Below, piece by piece: positions 13,901 through 24,168 of a DNA stretch of 64,000 bases (positions within the stretch are counted from its first letter, which is position 1; every line of letters starts with the position of its first letter). Source of the DNA: Antedon mediterranea (lineage: Eukaryota; Echinodermata; Crinoidea; Comatulida; Antedonidae); the NCBI RefSeq assembly GCF_964355755.1, contig NC_092675.1, forward strand, positions 27,134,412-27,198,411. The letters are read 5' to 3'. Below the pieces are notes generated by a model that was not told where the DNA came from, did no database searches, and worked only from the letters and a program-made list of their open reading frames with translations. Both the position numbers and the translations under genes were made by a program.

Positions 13901-16900
13901 GTTCTGGTGATGCAGCAAGTCTTGTCTGATAAGAACTATAAACCGAAGATCCACTGTGCACAATTTGCCCGTGTGCACTTTAAAGAACCCAGTTCATCAC
14001 CATCCTCATCCCTCTCAACATCATCATCTTGGCAATCACCATCTCAACATTCTATCACCATCCTCATTACTCTCAACATCACCATCTTGGCAATCAACAT
14101 CTCAACATCCTATCACCATCCTCATCACTCTCATAAACATCATTATCATAGCAATCACTATCTCATCATCCTAGCACCATCCTCATTACTCTCATCAACA
14201 TCATTATCTTGGCAATCAACATCTCATAATCCTATCACCATCCTCATCACTCTCAACATCATCCTCTTGGCAATCAACATCTAAACATCCTACTGTATCA
14301 CCATCCTCATCACTCTCAACATCATCATCTTGGCAATCACTATCTCAACATCCTATCACCATGCTCATCCCTCTCAACATCATCTTTTTGGAAATCACCA
14401 TCTCAACATTCTATCACCATCCTCATCCCTCTCAACATCATCATATTGGCAATCAATATCTCATAATCCTATCACCATCCTCATCCCTCTCAACATCATC
14501 ATCTTGGCAATTAACATCTCAACATCTTATCAACATCCTATCACCATCCTCATCACTCTCAACATCATCATCTTAGCAATCAACATCCTATCACCATCCT
14601 CATCACTCTCAACATCATCATCTTGTTAATCAACATCTCATCATCCGATCACCATCCTCATCCCTCTCAACATCATCCTCTTGGTTTCAACATCTCATCA
14701 TCCATCACCATCCTTTTTAAATTCATAAATAATACAGTAATATAAATTTTTTTAATTAATTAATAATAACAATACAATTACATACTTCCTAGTGTTATAT
14801 TGACAACCGTCCAATTTTGTACTGGGTCATTGGCTTTGCCACACTTGAACACTCCACCATCTTCAAAGCTTTTAACAAGATACAGAAGGCTCCTACCATC
14901 CTCTGCTCTAGTTTCATAGTGTTTACCATCATGGTACCAACCAATGTTTTCATAATGAATTGGACAACTAATAGTCAATAAAATTGCCGAGTAGTTGGCC
15001 ATATCAATAACGGTACTGTTGTTTACATTAACTTCTGAAAAAAAAAAAAAGTTTTACAAAATTTCATTGTAAAATTGAACAAAATCTAATGGTATGGTTA
15101 TGAGTTACAATAACTTGATTGAAAGGTATTGAGTTACAGTATATATCATGCCAGGTTTAGGTTAAAAAATATATCTTAGGCCGGTTTCCGCAGCCAATAA
15201 ATTAACCGATAAACTTCCTGTGGAAACAGGGTTTAACAAATTCCGCTCGAGAAAAATTAATAATGTAACCAATAATTATTTCATTCAAATCAGATTAACC
15301 CATTTTTTTTAACCTTTGACCTGATAGACAAATCATTGTGATTGGCTCTTGGTTGTTCGGTAATGAATGATCATGCATACTTTTTTATTGATTATCTGAT
15401 TGGTTAACAATAATATAAAACGATAACAAAGACACAGCCTTTAATAATATAATTACATTACTACAGGTCAGTAGCCACTTTAGGATAGTGACATGAAAGT
15501 TACAAGAATAGCCATTGACAAAATTCAATCTACACTAGTGATGTAATCAGAGTAAAACATTTCTTTTTTAAGACACCAGAAGATATTCCTGTGTGACATG
15601 AAGCCAGGTAGATTTCAATAACCTGCTCACTCTTTCTAACTACCAGTCCCTCTCCTGATAAATCTTATTCCGAGATATATTACAATTTACATCTACTGTA
15701 CTTCAGTGGTGGCGCCAGCGGGGGGCGGGAGGGCCAGGGCCCCCCGTCGGGGAAAGCTGCCCACCCCCCCATCGGGGAGTATTGGCCATATTTGTCGGGG
15801 AGAAAAATATGATCATTTCTTTTCTGGTAAAAAATAAAACCATATTAAGTGTACTACTATATATTTTAAGTAACTGCGACATTCCATTTTTGACGTACGT
15901 ACGATATACTGACAGCGAATAAAACAGTATGTGGTACGCATTTGTCTGGCGGTGTCTCTTTGTACGAATCTTTCATGGCTCACTGCGGTATACGCGTCGA
16001 CATATCTGGGCTGTATCATATTATATCCAGGGACCAAAATGTGTATTTTTCAGATTCGAGGCGAAAATCGAAAATTCATTTGCAACTACGCATCGACGTA
16101 CGTTCATACATGGATAAAGGTACGAGTTATGTTCTCACGGTTGAGTTTACTAATTGTTTCAATTCACCAATAACCCTTGGTGAACCGCGTATATGTTCGC
16201 TGTCGATTAAAGGGGTTTGGGTGAGGGTTCGATTGGGAAAAGGAAGCGGTTGGCCCGAACCATAAAACAGGGTCTGGTCACGTTTCTTTTCGCGCATAAA
16301 TCTCGATCTAGGGTAGGGGGGGGGAGGGTGTGAATAGGGTGGCTAGCCACCTACCTTAATTCTAAAGGGAAAAAAAAGACGCACCAAACCCGTGACCGTC
16401 GCTAGACGCGGATTCGACGCACTTGACTCTTTTAATTAAGAAGAGTAGGCTAGAGCTATAGTTGTGTAAATAGGCCTACATAGTGAAAGAGCTAAGAGTT
16501 TAATTACTATTTATGAATTCAAGAGTTTAAAAAGAAAAAGCGATTTAAAATCTTTGGAAAATACCCACAACTGAGTTATTTTCAAAACACATGCACTCCC
16601 ACTACCAGCATCACGTTGTCTTAGCTTGCTCCTCGTGTGAATGCTGACGTCATCACTCTCCAAAAATACACCATTTTCCGCCCTGGTCCGTGTGCAAGCG
16701 TTAGCGTGGACCTGTATATTTACACCCCTGTACAGATTAGAGTGTAATATCGTGAACTTTTTTCTCGCATATGAAGGTTTTTTATATAATGGTATGCAGT
16801 ATTAACGATAAAAAAAACGATAAACATGATGTTCTTTTATTATTATTTCATAGGCATAGCATAAACATGAAATGTCTTGTTCTATGTACACGGCCGAAAA

Positions 16901-18227
16901 AACGTGTGTGGCGTATTTGGCATTTTATTGATTTGTGTTATAGACACGGCGATTACGGCAATCATCATTGTACTGTATACTAAATTACATTGAGTTATTC
17001 ACCCGGCTATAGGGTATATCTGAGGTTAACAGACCACCAAAGCACAGTCGTACACTAAACACATGCACTATCGAGGCATTTTTGGATCAAAGTTTATTAT
17101 TAGTTCGTCGAAAAAGATCCGTATTAGAGTATTTAGGAAGGATTTATTTAAATTTACATTATTATGTGACATTGTTATTAAATGTAATACAGTTGCTCTA
17201 GCCTATTAAATAATGTGTAAGCATCCATTTTTTCAAAATTTTCTGAGGCTCCGGAGGGGGAATACCCCCTCCCAAACCCACCCCCGCTTTCGCGCGTACG
17301 GCCCACCGTGGGGATATTCGGCGCCACCACTGCTGTACTTCAAATATTCAAAACTTACGTTTGTTTATAGGCTGAGCATTTACTAAGGAAGAACCAATCA
17401 GGAAAACTGTGTAGAAAAATGTCCATTTCAAACAGCTCTTAAAAGCCCTGCAAACACCATTTAGTAACAACCTAAAGCAAGACACAAATGAATTTAATGC
17501 AATAATAAAACATTAAAAATACATTGTGTTTATCTAAAAAAAAGTATTCTATTCTATTTTGTTAATATATTATAATATTTAAAAATGGCATAACATGATT
17601 ACCATTTTGAGGATTGTAAACATTATATCTACCAAGGACATTATAGGAAATAATGCAGTGTCAAATGTTTTATATCTCGCCTCAGCAGTCAAACTAATAG
17701 GCAGTGCTGGCAGTACTAACAACACAACACATTATTTAATATAAAGGATAGGTCTGCAGACCTACCAACAGTCAGGCCTATTTCCTATTTATAGTATTAT
17801 GATGATGTAAAATGTTTATGTACGATTTGTGATTTGGGAAATTTGAAATTAAATTGCCCCAGCCCGGAATGATTTCCTTGCACATTCTCTTTCTTTTACT
17901 TTTTTTAGCAAGAAAGGGTCTAGCAGGGACCATACTACTAGCCTCTAGGCTAGGCCCTATTGACTGTACTAGCAATTTACAATATGTAGGCCCTAACACT
18001 ACATAATGATACGTTTAACTTCTGGGTTTCCCCCAGCAAACCTATCGGACTCTAACATCAGTGACGACCTAGGCAAGAGAAGAGGAGGGCTAGCCTAGCT
18101 AGCTAGCGCTAGGCTAGGACCTAGCTAGCCTATGCTAGGGGGATAGGGGGCTAGGTTTGGCCTACTTTCGTACCTAGCCTAGGCCTAGTAGGCAAAAACA
18201 AAACATACATTTGCATAATACTTACAT
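4990..18227 (-). CDS. gp130/IL-6-receptor-like class I cytokine receptor
   Basis: Twelve exons (minus strand): 18227-18226 (AT of the split ATG), 17447-17359, 15034-14786, 13608-13482, 12441-12293, 11269-11118, 10280-10127, 9408-9317, 8978-8855, 8471-8367, 7571-7432, 6972-4990; all phases close, giving 1121 residues. Residues 1-25 are a signal peptide. Residues 31-113 form an Ig-like domain (C54, C95). Residues 115-307 are a two-FN3 cytokine-binding module with C124, C134-T-W136, C162, C170 and a degenerate WSxWS (V-W296-S-K-S). Residues 308-414 are a third FN3, 417-440 the membrane helix, and W462-QNIPNP is box 1, the JAK site of this family. The 650-residue tail is Ser-rich, without an enzymatic domain; candidate phosphotyrosines sit in YLDI, YVTL and YIPI, and no YxxQ was seen. 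Compared with gp130 it has one rather than three membrane-proximal FN3 domains. The donor of exon 4 (GTACAG) is weak and is the least certain border. Confidence 0.9.
7432..7571 (-). other. Receptor exon 11: transmembrane helix
   Basis: The exon encodes an unbroken hydrophobic run (VVVIAVAVFVAIVVILLLLG) followed by WNRIKK, a stop-transfer signal, and ends exactly before the box 1 exon. This fixes the orientation: everything encoded at 8367-18227 is extracellular and everything at 4990-6972 is cytoplasmic. Confidence 0.93.
8590..8790. repeat. Dispersed repeat, uninterrupted copy
   Basis: It shares TATTACACGCTTTCAT, GCATACGCGA, TTGGGGG and TTAGTGTACTGTGATTGG with 32018-32110 plus 32729-32785. 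In the latter the repeat is split by a transposon, so this copy shows the empty site. It lies in the receptor intron between 8855 and 8471. Confidence 0.7.
9738..10139. repeat. 28-bp minisatellite built from the exon 7 splice donor
   Basis: About fourteen units of a 28-bp motif. On the minus (sense) strand each contains GCATGTAAGTAAACATGG. The proximal unit provides the real donor of the receptor exon at 10280-10127. Nine units, including the real one, keep GTAAGT exactly; others read GTATGT or GTAGGT. Confidence 0.9.
10736..10955. repeat. Tandem repeat of about 36 bp
   Basis: Six near-identical units of the type ATGATCCATAAAATATCC followed by TAAGATAATAAAAAGAAA, inside the receptor intron between 11118 and 10280. 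No function visible; the open frame across it is a by-product of the repeat. Confidence 0.85.
11605..11852 (-). mobile_element. tRNA-derived SINE, family S1, copy 1
   Basis: Read on the minus strand it begins with GGGCGTGTGGCGTGTTGG, a tRNA-like A box, followed by GGTTCGAACCC, a good B box, and then a body matching 47852-48117 to the end (CTTAGAGGTTTCACAACA). It lies in a receptor intron. Confidence 0.8.
12139..12277. mobile_element. Foldback MITE, family A, copy 2
   Basis: The left end (CTTGTCTACATTATCAA) and right end (CAAACTAGACAGAGCTTA) are diverged family A termini, with the GATGTGCCCATATATGGACA interior. It sits about 16 bp inside the intron from the exon 5 donor at 12293. Confidence 0.8.
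12775..13330. repeat. Unclassified GC-richer insert in a receptor intron
   Basis: This block is clearly richer in G+C than the surrounding intron, has no coding frame, and follows a T-rich run at about 12735-12770. The phrase AATGAGGGTGA at its start recurs at 45510. A degenerate retroelement read on the minus strand is the likeliest reading, but no domain supports it. Confidence 0.4.
13990..14715. repeat. Imperfect minisatellite (CATCACCATCCTCATC...)
   Basis: About a dozen units of 55-60 bp containing CACCATCCTCATC, CTCTCAACATCATC and TTGGCAATCAACATCTC fill much of the intron between 14786 and 13608. Strong strand asymmetry: the plus strand has almost no G. Several open frames here are low-complexity by-products. 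Confidence 0.9.
15704..17332. mobile_element. Non-autonomous hAT-type transposon
   Basis: The ends are inverted copies (CAGTGGTGGCGCC and GGCGCCACCACTG), flanked by an exact 8-bp target duplication CTGTACTT at 15696-15703 and 17333-17340. An 8-bp duplication and a CAGTGG end are features of the hAT superfamily. The 1.6-kb interior has only short frames, none recognisable as transposase. It lies in the receptor intron between exons 2 and 3, starting 19 bp beyond the exon 2 donor. Confidence 0.85.
17940..18190. promoter_or_regulatory. CTAG-rich cluster just downstream of the receptor first exon
   Basis: Dense overlapping GCTAGC, CCTAGC and CCTAGG words within intron 1 of the receptor gene. Similar clusters lie near the 5' ends of RAD23/HEATR1 and FDX2. 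A regulatory role is inference from position only. Confidence 0.4.
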
Positions 18228-19324
18228 TTTGGTAAAGTGCTTCAGATTAACTAATTACTTCAGTCATTTTCTACGGGATAACCTGGGCAATTTGGATGAT
18301 GATAAATCAGGGTTTTTTTATTTCCTGTTTTTCATACTTTCGTTTTTTTTATGGTGGGTATTCTTTGATCGAAAGGTGGCAGCAAACAGACCACATTATT
18401 TTTTTAGATACACAGTACTAAAAAAAAAGCCTACAAGTTTGTTTGTTTGTTAGTTTATTTTCATATGCTAATAGTATACAAATTCAAAATTCATTAACAA
18501 TTCCTGGGGGAAAAAAGACATAATACAAAATATAGACCTACACTGAATACAATCTCTTTAAATGTTACTAATACCACAGAGTTTACCGACAATTAAATAT
18601 CGAAAAATATAATATTTTATATACTTAAAGTTGGTTATTTATATGATGCCTATAATAATATAGATCAACCATAGCCTCCAGTGCGAAGTAAATACATATG
18701 TTTTAAATTTGTTTTGTCTTTCTTCTGTGTTTAATGTAGGCCTATAATGTATTGCAATTACAGTTACAGACCGAAAGGAATATAACACTGTACGATATAC
18801 AAAATCGCACACGGCGTTTATTTTAGTAATCATTTAGAGAAGTTTAAATACAGTATAGAATATTTTCTTAGAACATGCACAAATTGTACGCATGACAGAT
18901 GGGAAAATGGCAAAAGTGTACAGGACTACGTTTAAAACAATTTATGAAGAAAAATTAATTAGCCAACAAAGTAATCGAAGTTCAAAATATTAATCGTAAA
19001 ATATCTGATCATTTTTTTTCTTTTTAAGACAAAAATAGTGGAAATGTTTACCTCCCTTCATAAGTAGCTCAGCAACATAAGAAAATACTAGTTTTTTTTT
19101 AAATATAAGGACGAAACATGCATGAGACTTAAATGCTTTATTGTTATCAACAATGGGAGTCTATATAGGGTCTGTTACAGCAGTAGGCCTAACACATTTC
19201 ATCGTGAGAGAGACATTGATTAGTAAAGATAAAATATAAATAAACATTTATAATTCTTTCAGGTTGAGCACCTCTCCTATTAAATCCAAAGGTAAAGCCT
19301 ACGGAACATTTTATCGGAAAATTG
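18228..19324. other. Interval between the receptor and the secreted-factor gene
   Basis: It should contain the receptor 5' UTR and promoter (minus strand, upstream of 18227) and the 3' UTR of the downstream-oriented gene at 19325. No TATA box, CpG-rich block or additional exon could be supported. Confidence 0.45.
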
Positions 19325-20808
19325 TTACGGGGTTTTCGCCACACATGCGTGTAACAATATCGGTTCAGGCTCGAATATATCTGAAAATCGTGATGCAACT
19401 ATTGCTGTAACTTGTCTATATTCTTCTTTGCATGAACATGGAGTGACACCACCGGCACAGCTCGTTTGTGGTACACACTGATCTTCCTCAAAAGTCTGTT
19501 CAAGGAGTCCCTAACAAACAAAAATACATATGGATATGATTCACTCTTTGTAGATGAGCATTTTATTATAATAATATTCACAAGTCTCTTGCCTCTGTCA
19601 TAATTATGAATTTTATTAAAGCTTATTATACAGATGGTAAATCACGGGAGTCAGATAACGGAGATAAATGTTAAAAGTACATATTAGATACAAATAATTG
19701 AATAATTGTGTGAAAGTACTTCAAAATTGGATTATTTGAAATTTCAAAATATAGGGATGGGAATTCTTTGGGAAAGAGTTGATGATACACCCACCGTACG
19801 AATTATGAAAAAAATCAAGGCAACTCTCAGTTAAGCAAACGTTTTAAAATGACCGTTTTGTCGAGTCTCCTAAAATACGAATACAATAAAGTATAAACCT
19901 GAACTAAAACGACAGTTTTCCTCCTAATGTCAAGGGCAGATATCAGTATGTCATGAGTCTGTGTTGTTAAGGTTCCTTCGCATATTCTGCTGGATGACAC
20001 ATCCCTTCTCCTTCTTTGAGAACTTGACCCGTTTCTAAAAAATATCAAAATAACAACAATATGACCTATAAAAACTTAATGATCTTTGCTGTTGCTGTGT
20101 ATAGCGTTATTCGATCGTCTGTATATAGAGTTAAACTGTTTCGATCGTTATATTGGATCATCAAGGCCTATCGAACGTTGTACTTGATTTCCCTCTTCAA
20201 CTTGGTTCTCACTCTAGGACGTAAACGCAACGCAAACGTGTTGACCAATGACAAGCGACCCTTCGAATAATCCATCGCTTTTGTAATTGGTTAACTCACT
20301 TACGTTGCGTTACATCCTTGTCTTGCGTCTCAAGTGGGATTTGTTTAAAAGGGGAGCGCTTATAGTCTGCCAAACAATATCAACATTTGCAAGTCATTTA
20401 GCTGTCAAATGGAAGACCCCTGGATCCGCCCATGCACTAGAAACCTTAAAATAAAAACTCTGGACCCGCCCTTGATAATAATTATCAAAATCACTAACAA
20501 CATGTTTATCCATACCTTGTATCAACAAAGTATTCAGGGTATGTAGCCAGCAATCTAGTCTGCTGATCTTCCGTAAGTTCCATGACAGGGGTTGTACGGT
20601 TGTATACCATTGCTTCCATTACCTCTGACGACAGATTCGCCAACGACGCTTCGTATTCTTCAATCAGGTACCTCTGCTGATCAGTGATGGCAATATCACA
20701 GTCGCGCCTTTTACACCAAGACTCACAACTAACGCCCACATTAACAGTGACGCTAGACTCAACTACAATCAACAATGTTGCAAAAATGATAACTGATCGA
20801 GCATCCAT
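19325..20808 (-). CDS. Secreted pro-protein, neurotrophin/Spaetzle-like cystine knot
   Basis: Three exons: 20808-20516, 20034-19899 and 19510-19325. The phases close and give 204 residues. Residues 1-20 are a signal peptide. The pro-region has C28, C32, C37 and N-glycosylation sites NLS and NRT. R105-R108 form a furin-type site, leaving a mature part of about 96 residues with C116, C155, C161, C168, C170 and C199. The pattern R-I-C...DIRRKTVVLV...EEDQC...SC.G...CKEEYRQVTAIV...HACV follows the order of strands and cysteines in neurotrophins and Spaetzle. The last CxC of those families is reduced to one cysteine, while an extra cysteine forms CSC at 168-170. The reading frame of exon 3 differs from the longest open frames there, so it is visible only after splicing. 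The family call is by pattern, not by search. Confidence 0.72.
20196..20341. mobile_element. MITE, family B, copy 1
   Basis: The left end CTTGGTTCTCACTCTAGGACG and right end TTGCGTCTCAAGTGGGA are imperfect inverted copies. Inside is TTGACCAATGACAAGCG, shared with 47184-47493. It is in intron 1 of the cystine-knot gene. Confidence 0.65.
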
Positions 20809-22238
20809 CTGGAGATTGTTGTATCTGAACAATACCTATAGAATATAGAAAGCAAACGAATTTATCGAAATGAATTATTTCAAATTCGATACTTACCTAC
20901 CTTATTTAAATAGGCCTACCTTATTAATTTATATTAGGCTATTGTAATAGTTTAGGAAAGAAAAGAACAATAAATGTTTACGTTGAACTTGACCTTGAAG
21001 CGTTGAGCGTGATATATGGCCGGGTTGTCCTTCTCTTGGATCAGAGATGACGGTTTAAATAGTCGGTAAGTAGGCCTATGTTAAACTACTGTACAATATG
21101 ATTGGTCGACTTGCGGTGACTGAAACCAAATTTAAATTCATCAGTGCGTGAGCTGACAGACAAACGTATAATTTAGAAAAAGGACGACAAAGTTGGCAGT
21201 AACTTGATTCGTAAATATTCGGAGATAAAAACACACACATTCTTCTAAACATTCCATATCATTGTTTAATTAAAGCTTGAAGCAAATCAAAACAGTACAA
21301 ATGAATAGAGCCTTCACTCATAAATAACTACAATCTAAAAAAAATAGGCGTTGTCGAAAATATTGACGGTTAACTGAACATTATTATAATGGTTGAGAGG
21401 TAGGCCTGCTATTACAAGATAAGAAAACATTATAAATTGTTGATATTTGTCACTAATGGTTTCGACTAGCAATCCTTATAACAACTTAGTCGTTATAGTA
21501 TATTTATTCTATTGTTAATCTAATTATGACGCGCCGCCGGTGTCAAACATTTCAATTCAAGATATACATTGTCCCATAAAAAACTGTCACATAGCTATTA
21601 AAAAATCGAATCGAAAAAAGCCTGATAAAATCGTAATTTAAAGAAACAATAATAACCGTAAATTGTCACAAATTTCAAATAACTAGATGGTACGCGAGCG
21701 AAGCGAGCGCAGATGGTTCTCGAGTACATAGTAATTTCAGCGTAACAAAACTGGCGATTTCAAATGTACGTACCGCAGGACTATAATACATTGTCGTTTA
21801 CAGAAACGAATAAATAGACACGATGATTTATGTAGTCAACTAAAATTAGCACCCTGGGAATTACTTCCGAAGGAGAAACTTATCACAAAATGAGTCAAAA
21901 TTTTTGATTTGGACTCATTTAAAGAAACCCAATTTGTGTTTTGTATGTAACATTAGGGTTGAGGGATGGGAAAGCGGATAGGTACAAAGAGGAACAATTT
22001 TTAAATATATTCTTTATCCACTCAGAAACGAAATATTTTTTTCATGTTTTATAGGCCTATAAATAATATACCTCTAAATTCTAAATACAGTAAAACATTT
22101 GCGATTTAAAATACTTTGTTAAAACTGTCACTGTCATAATCGATTGAAATATTAAAGTACATGTCACGATAAACCACTACGACGTTTATATTTTTGGTAA
22201 TTATTAATTAATACAAACGTTGAGAAGGAACTGTCAGT
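20809..22238. other. Intergenic stretch with one short repeat block
   Basis: No exon was found. The part next to 20808 is 5' UTR and promoter of the secreted-factor gene. At 21594-21660 the sequence matches 24165-24225 (TAGCTATTAAAAAATCGAAT-like, then ATCGTAATTTAAAGAAACA), and GCGAGCGAAGCGAGCGC follows at about 21697. Confidence 0.5.
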
Positions 22239-22348
22239 ATAAAGTTTATTTGTATATAATAATGTGTTTATAAATCAAAGAGCTGCATAGGCAGGATATA
22301 GAAAAAAATCAAGATCAAATAAGTTAAAACTGCCTCAATATAGATTTA

Positions 22349-22391
22349 TTTTAACGACATGTTTCGGGCATAGCCCATCATCAGGTGAAAA
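22349..22391 (-). ncRNA. Hammerhead ribozyme motif (type I, short stem III)
   Basis: On the minus strand: stem I strand 22391-22385, CTGATGA at 22384-22378, one U, stem II GGGC-TAT-GCCC (22376-22366), GAA at 22365-22363, a two-base-pair stem III AC-AT-GT (22362-22357), C17 at 22356, and the other stem I strand 22355-22349 (six of seven pairs). Predicted cleavage is between 22356 and 22355. Penelope-like elements are known to carry such minimal hammerheads. All core residues are present; activity is inferred. Confidence 0.85.
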
Positions 22392-22611
22392 GAATTGTAA
22401 CAAAGGATAACATATATAAGTCACAAAATTACATAATAAAACAAATCAGCCAATCAAAGATGTTAACAAACAAAAGGCATAGTTATAAAGGCACGCCTCC
22501 AAAAGCTATGGTGTACATGCAGGAATGGTTGCTTATAAAGCAGGAAATTTAAAACAAAGACAAAAGCTTCAAGTGTAAATAATTGTTAATATGTGAATGT
22601 CTCTGGCAAAA

Positions 22612-23130
22612 TTAATGTTTAAAGGATCTAAATTGTACATTTATGCCGGTAGGGGCAAGAGTGCCAAGCTTTACAATTATTCTTTCTTCTATAATTCTAC
22701 GAGATGTCTCAGAACCATTACATACTTTAACACCAGAAATAGTAATATCCGAAAGGGAATGCTCATTATTACAAAAATGGGTGGCTACAGGTAATCCGGG
22801 AGTCTTTAGTTTAATAGACCTTAAATGTTCTACAAACCTATCACCTAACCTGCGTTTAGTTTCACCAATATAAAGCATATTACATTTAGTACACGAAATA
22901 CAATAAACTAGATTTCTAGTGGTGCACGTAATACGATCTGTGATAACATAATTACCAGAAGGTCCTACTATTTGGTTTGAACACGAAACGTAATTACATG
23001 TCGAACATCTATTTCTATTACATTTGAATGTTCCAGTTGATTCATTACCTTTGTTTTGTAATTTAGATTTAACTAAAGTGTCTTTAATGCTTTGATCACG
23101 TCTGTAAGCTATCATGGGTGGTTCTCAGTA
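22612..23130 (-). pseudogene. Penelope-like GIY-YIG endonuclease fragment
   Basis: An open frame of about 165 residues. It starts with an AYRRDQSIKDTLVKSKL segment typical of the linker after the reverse transcriptase, continues through a Cys cluster (C-x4-C-x2-C-x4-C), then the GIY-YIG motif as LVYCISC..C..LYIGET with R and H of the catalytic helix (RFVEHLRS), and a downstream Glu helix. There is no start codon of its own; the frame is entered from the truncation point. An intact GIY-YIG core with no RT makes it a dead 3' fragment. Confidence 0.85.
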
Positions 23131-23467
23131 ATAAAGTTTATTTGTATATATTTTTATATTACATCTAACAGTACGAACCTTAACAGACAGTTAAGAAATG
23201 TTCGATTCAAATGAGGACCAAAAATATTTATTGTCAAAGTATTGCAAGTTTACTCTCAAAGGGCCCATATATTTAGCTACCGTATGTGTTAAACCAAGGG
23301 CTCATAAATTTACCTATTTGTGTTAAACCAAACTCTTGCAGACTGAGAGATTGGGATGTTCCATTCATCGCAAATCAATACATTTGTATAATCGTATATT
23401 AAATCTATCAAAATAGTATTTTTTAAAGAAAATCGGCCTGTCTTCAACATTATGATGCTGTACTCTT

Positions 23468-24168
23468 GCTGTTCAACCGGTTTTCAGCTATTAAAAACAA
23501 TTATCGTAGGAGGAGATAGGAAAATGCGAAGCCGCCTCGCATTTTTGTGACGGGTATTTTTCAAGATGGACATCCATTAGACAGTGTATACCACGATCGG
23601 AAAACACCCATATTTGGGGCAAATCGTTGAACCTAAATTCGTTTTAATCGTCAATAACTAATTATCTAACTTAATTTAATTAGTAAACAGGGTTACATCA
23701 GGTGGTTAAAATCAGTACCGAAAGTACGAACCAACTTTATATACCATCGAGTAAAAATTCTAGAGGTAAGGCGCGATTTACCGAATTTTGGCCTTACGTA
23801 AATTTATATATAGATAGCTGTTCAACCGGTTTTCAGCTATTAAAAACAATTATCGTAGGAGGAGATAGGAAAATGCGAAGCCGCTTCGCATTTTTGTGGC
23901 GGGTATTTTTCAAGATGGACATCCATTAGACAGTGTATACCACGATCGGAAAACACCCCTATTTGGGGCAAATCGTTGAACCTAAATTCGTTTTAATCGT
24001 CAATAACTAATTATCTAACTTAATTTAATTAGTAAACAGGGTTACATCAGGTGGTTAAAATCAGTACCGAAAGTACGAACCAACTTTTTATACCATCGAG
24101 TAAAAATTCTAGAGGTAAGGCGCGATTTACCGAATTTTGGCCTTACGTAAATTTATATATAGATAGCT
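23468..24168. repeat. Two-copy 350-bp tandem duplication
   Basis: The segment beginning GCTGTTCAACCGGTTTTCAG at 23468 is repeated almost exactly from 23818. Each copy contains a stem ATGCGAAG-CCG-CNTCGCAT. In copy 2 this is a perfect AAAATGCGAAG/CTTCGCATTTT hairpin, in copy 1 one arm base differs. The few substitutions imply a recent duplication. No gene visible. Confidence 0.9.

Larger units (their letters stand above)
22239..23150 (-). mobile_element. 5'-truncated Penelope-like element with target duplication
   Basis: Exact 20-bp direct repeats ATAAAGTTTATTTGTATATA at 22239-22258 and 23131-23150 bracket an 872-bp insert. On the minus strand the insert holds the end of a Penelope-like polyprotein with a GIY-YIG domain, then a 3' tail containing a hammerhead motif. 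The reverse-transcriptase core is absent, as in most truncated retroelement copies. Confidence 0.85.

Noticed and set aside
13844-14629. Ser/Ile/His-rich open frames on the plus strand
   Set aside because: Low-complexity translation of the CATCACCATCCTCATC minisatellite, without a codon bias or splice structure.
15942-16265. 107-residue plus-strand frame inside the hAT element
   Set aside because: No transposase, zinc-finger or other motif recognised, and it overlaps two other frames of similar length; it is not supported as a gene.
19189-19581. Open frames in the other frames across the last exon of the secreted factor
   Set aside because: The spliced frame 19510-19325 closes phase with both upstream exons and encodes conserved-looking cysteines; the longer single frames do not join to anything.
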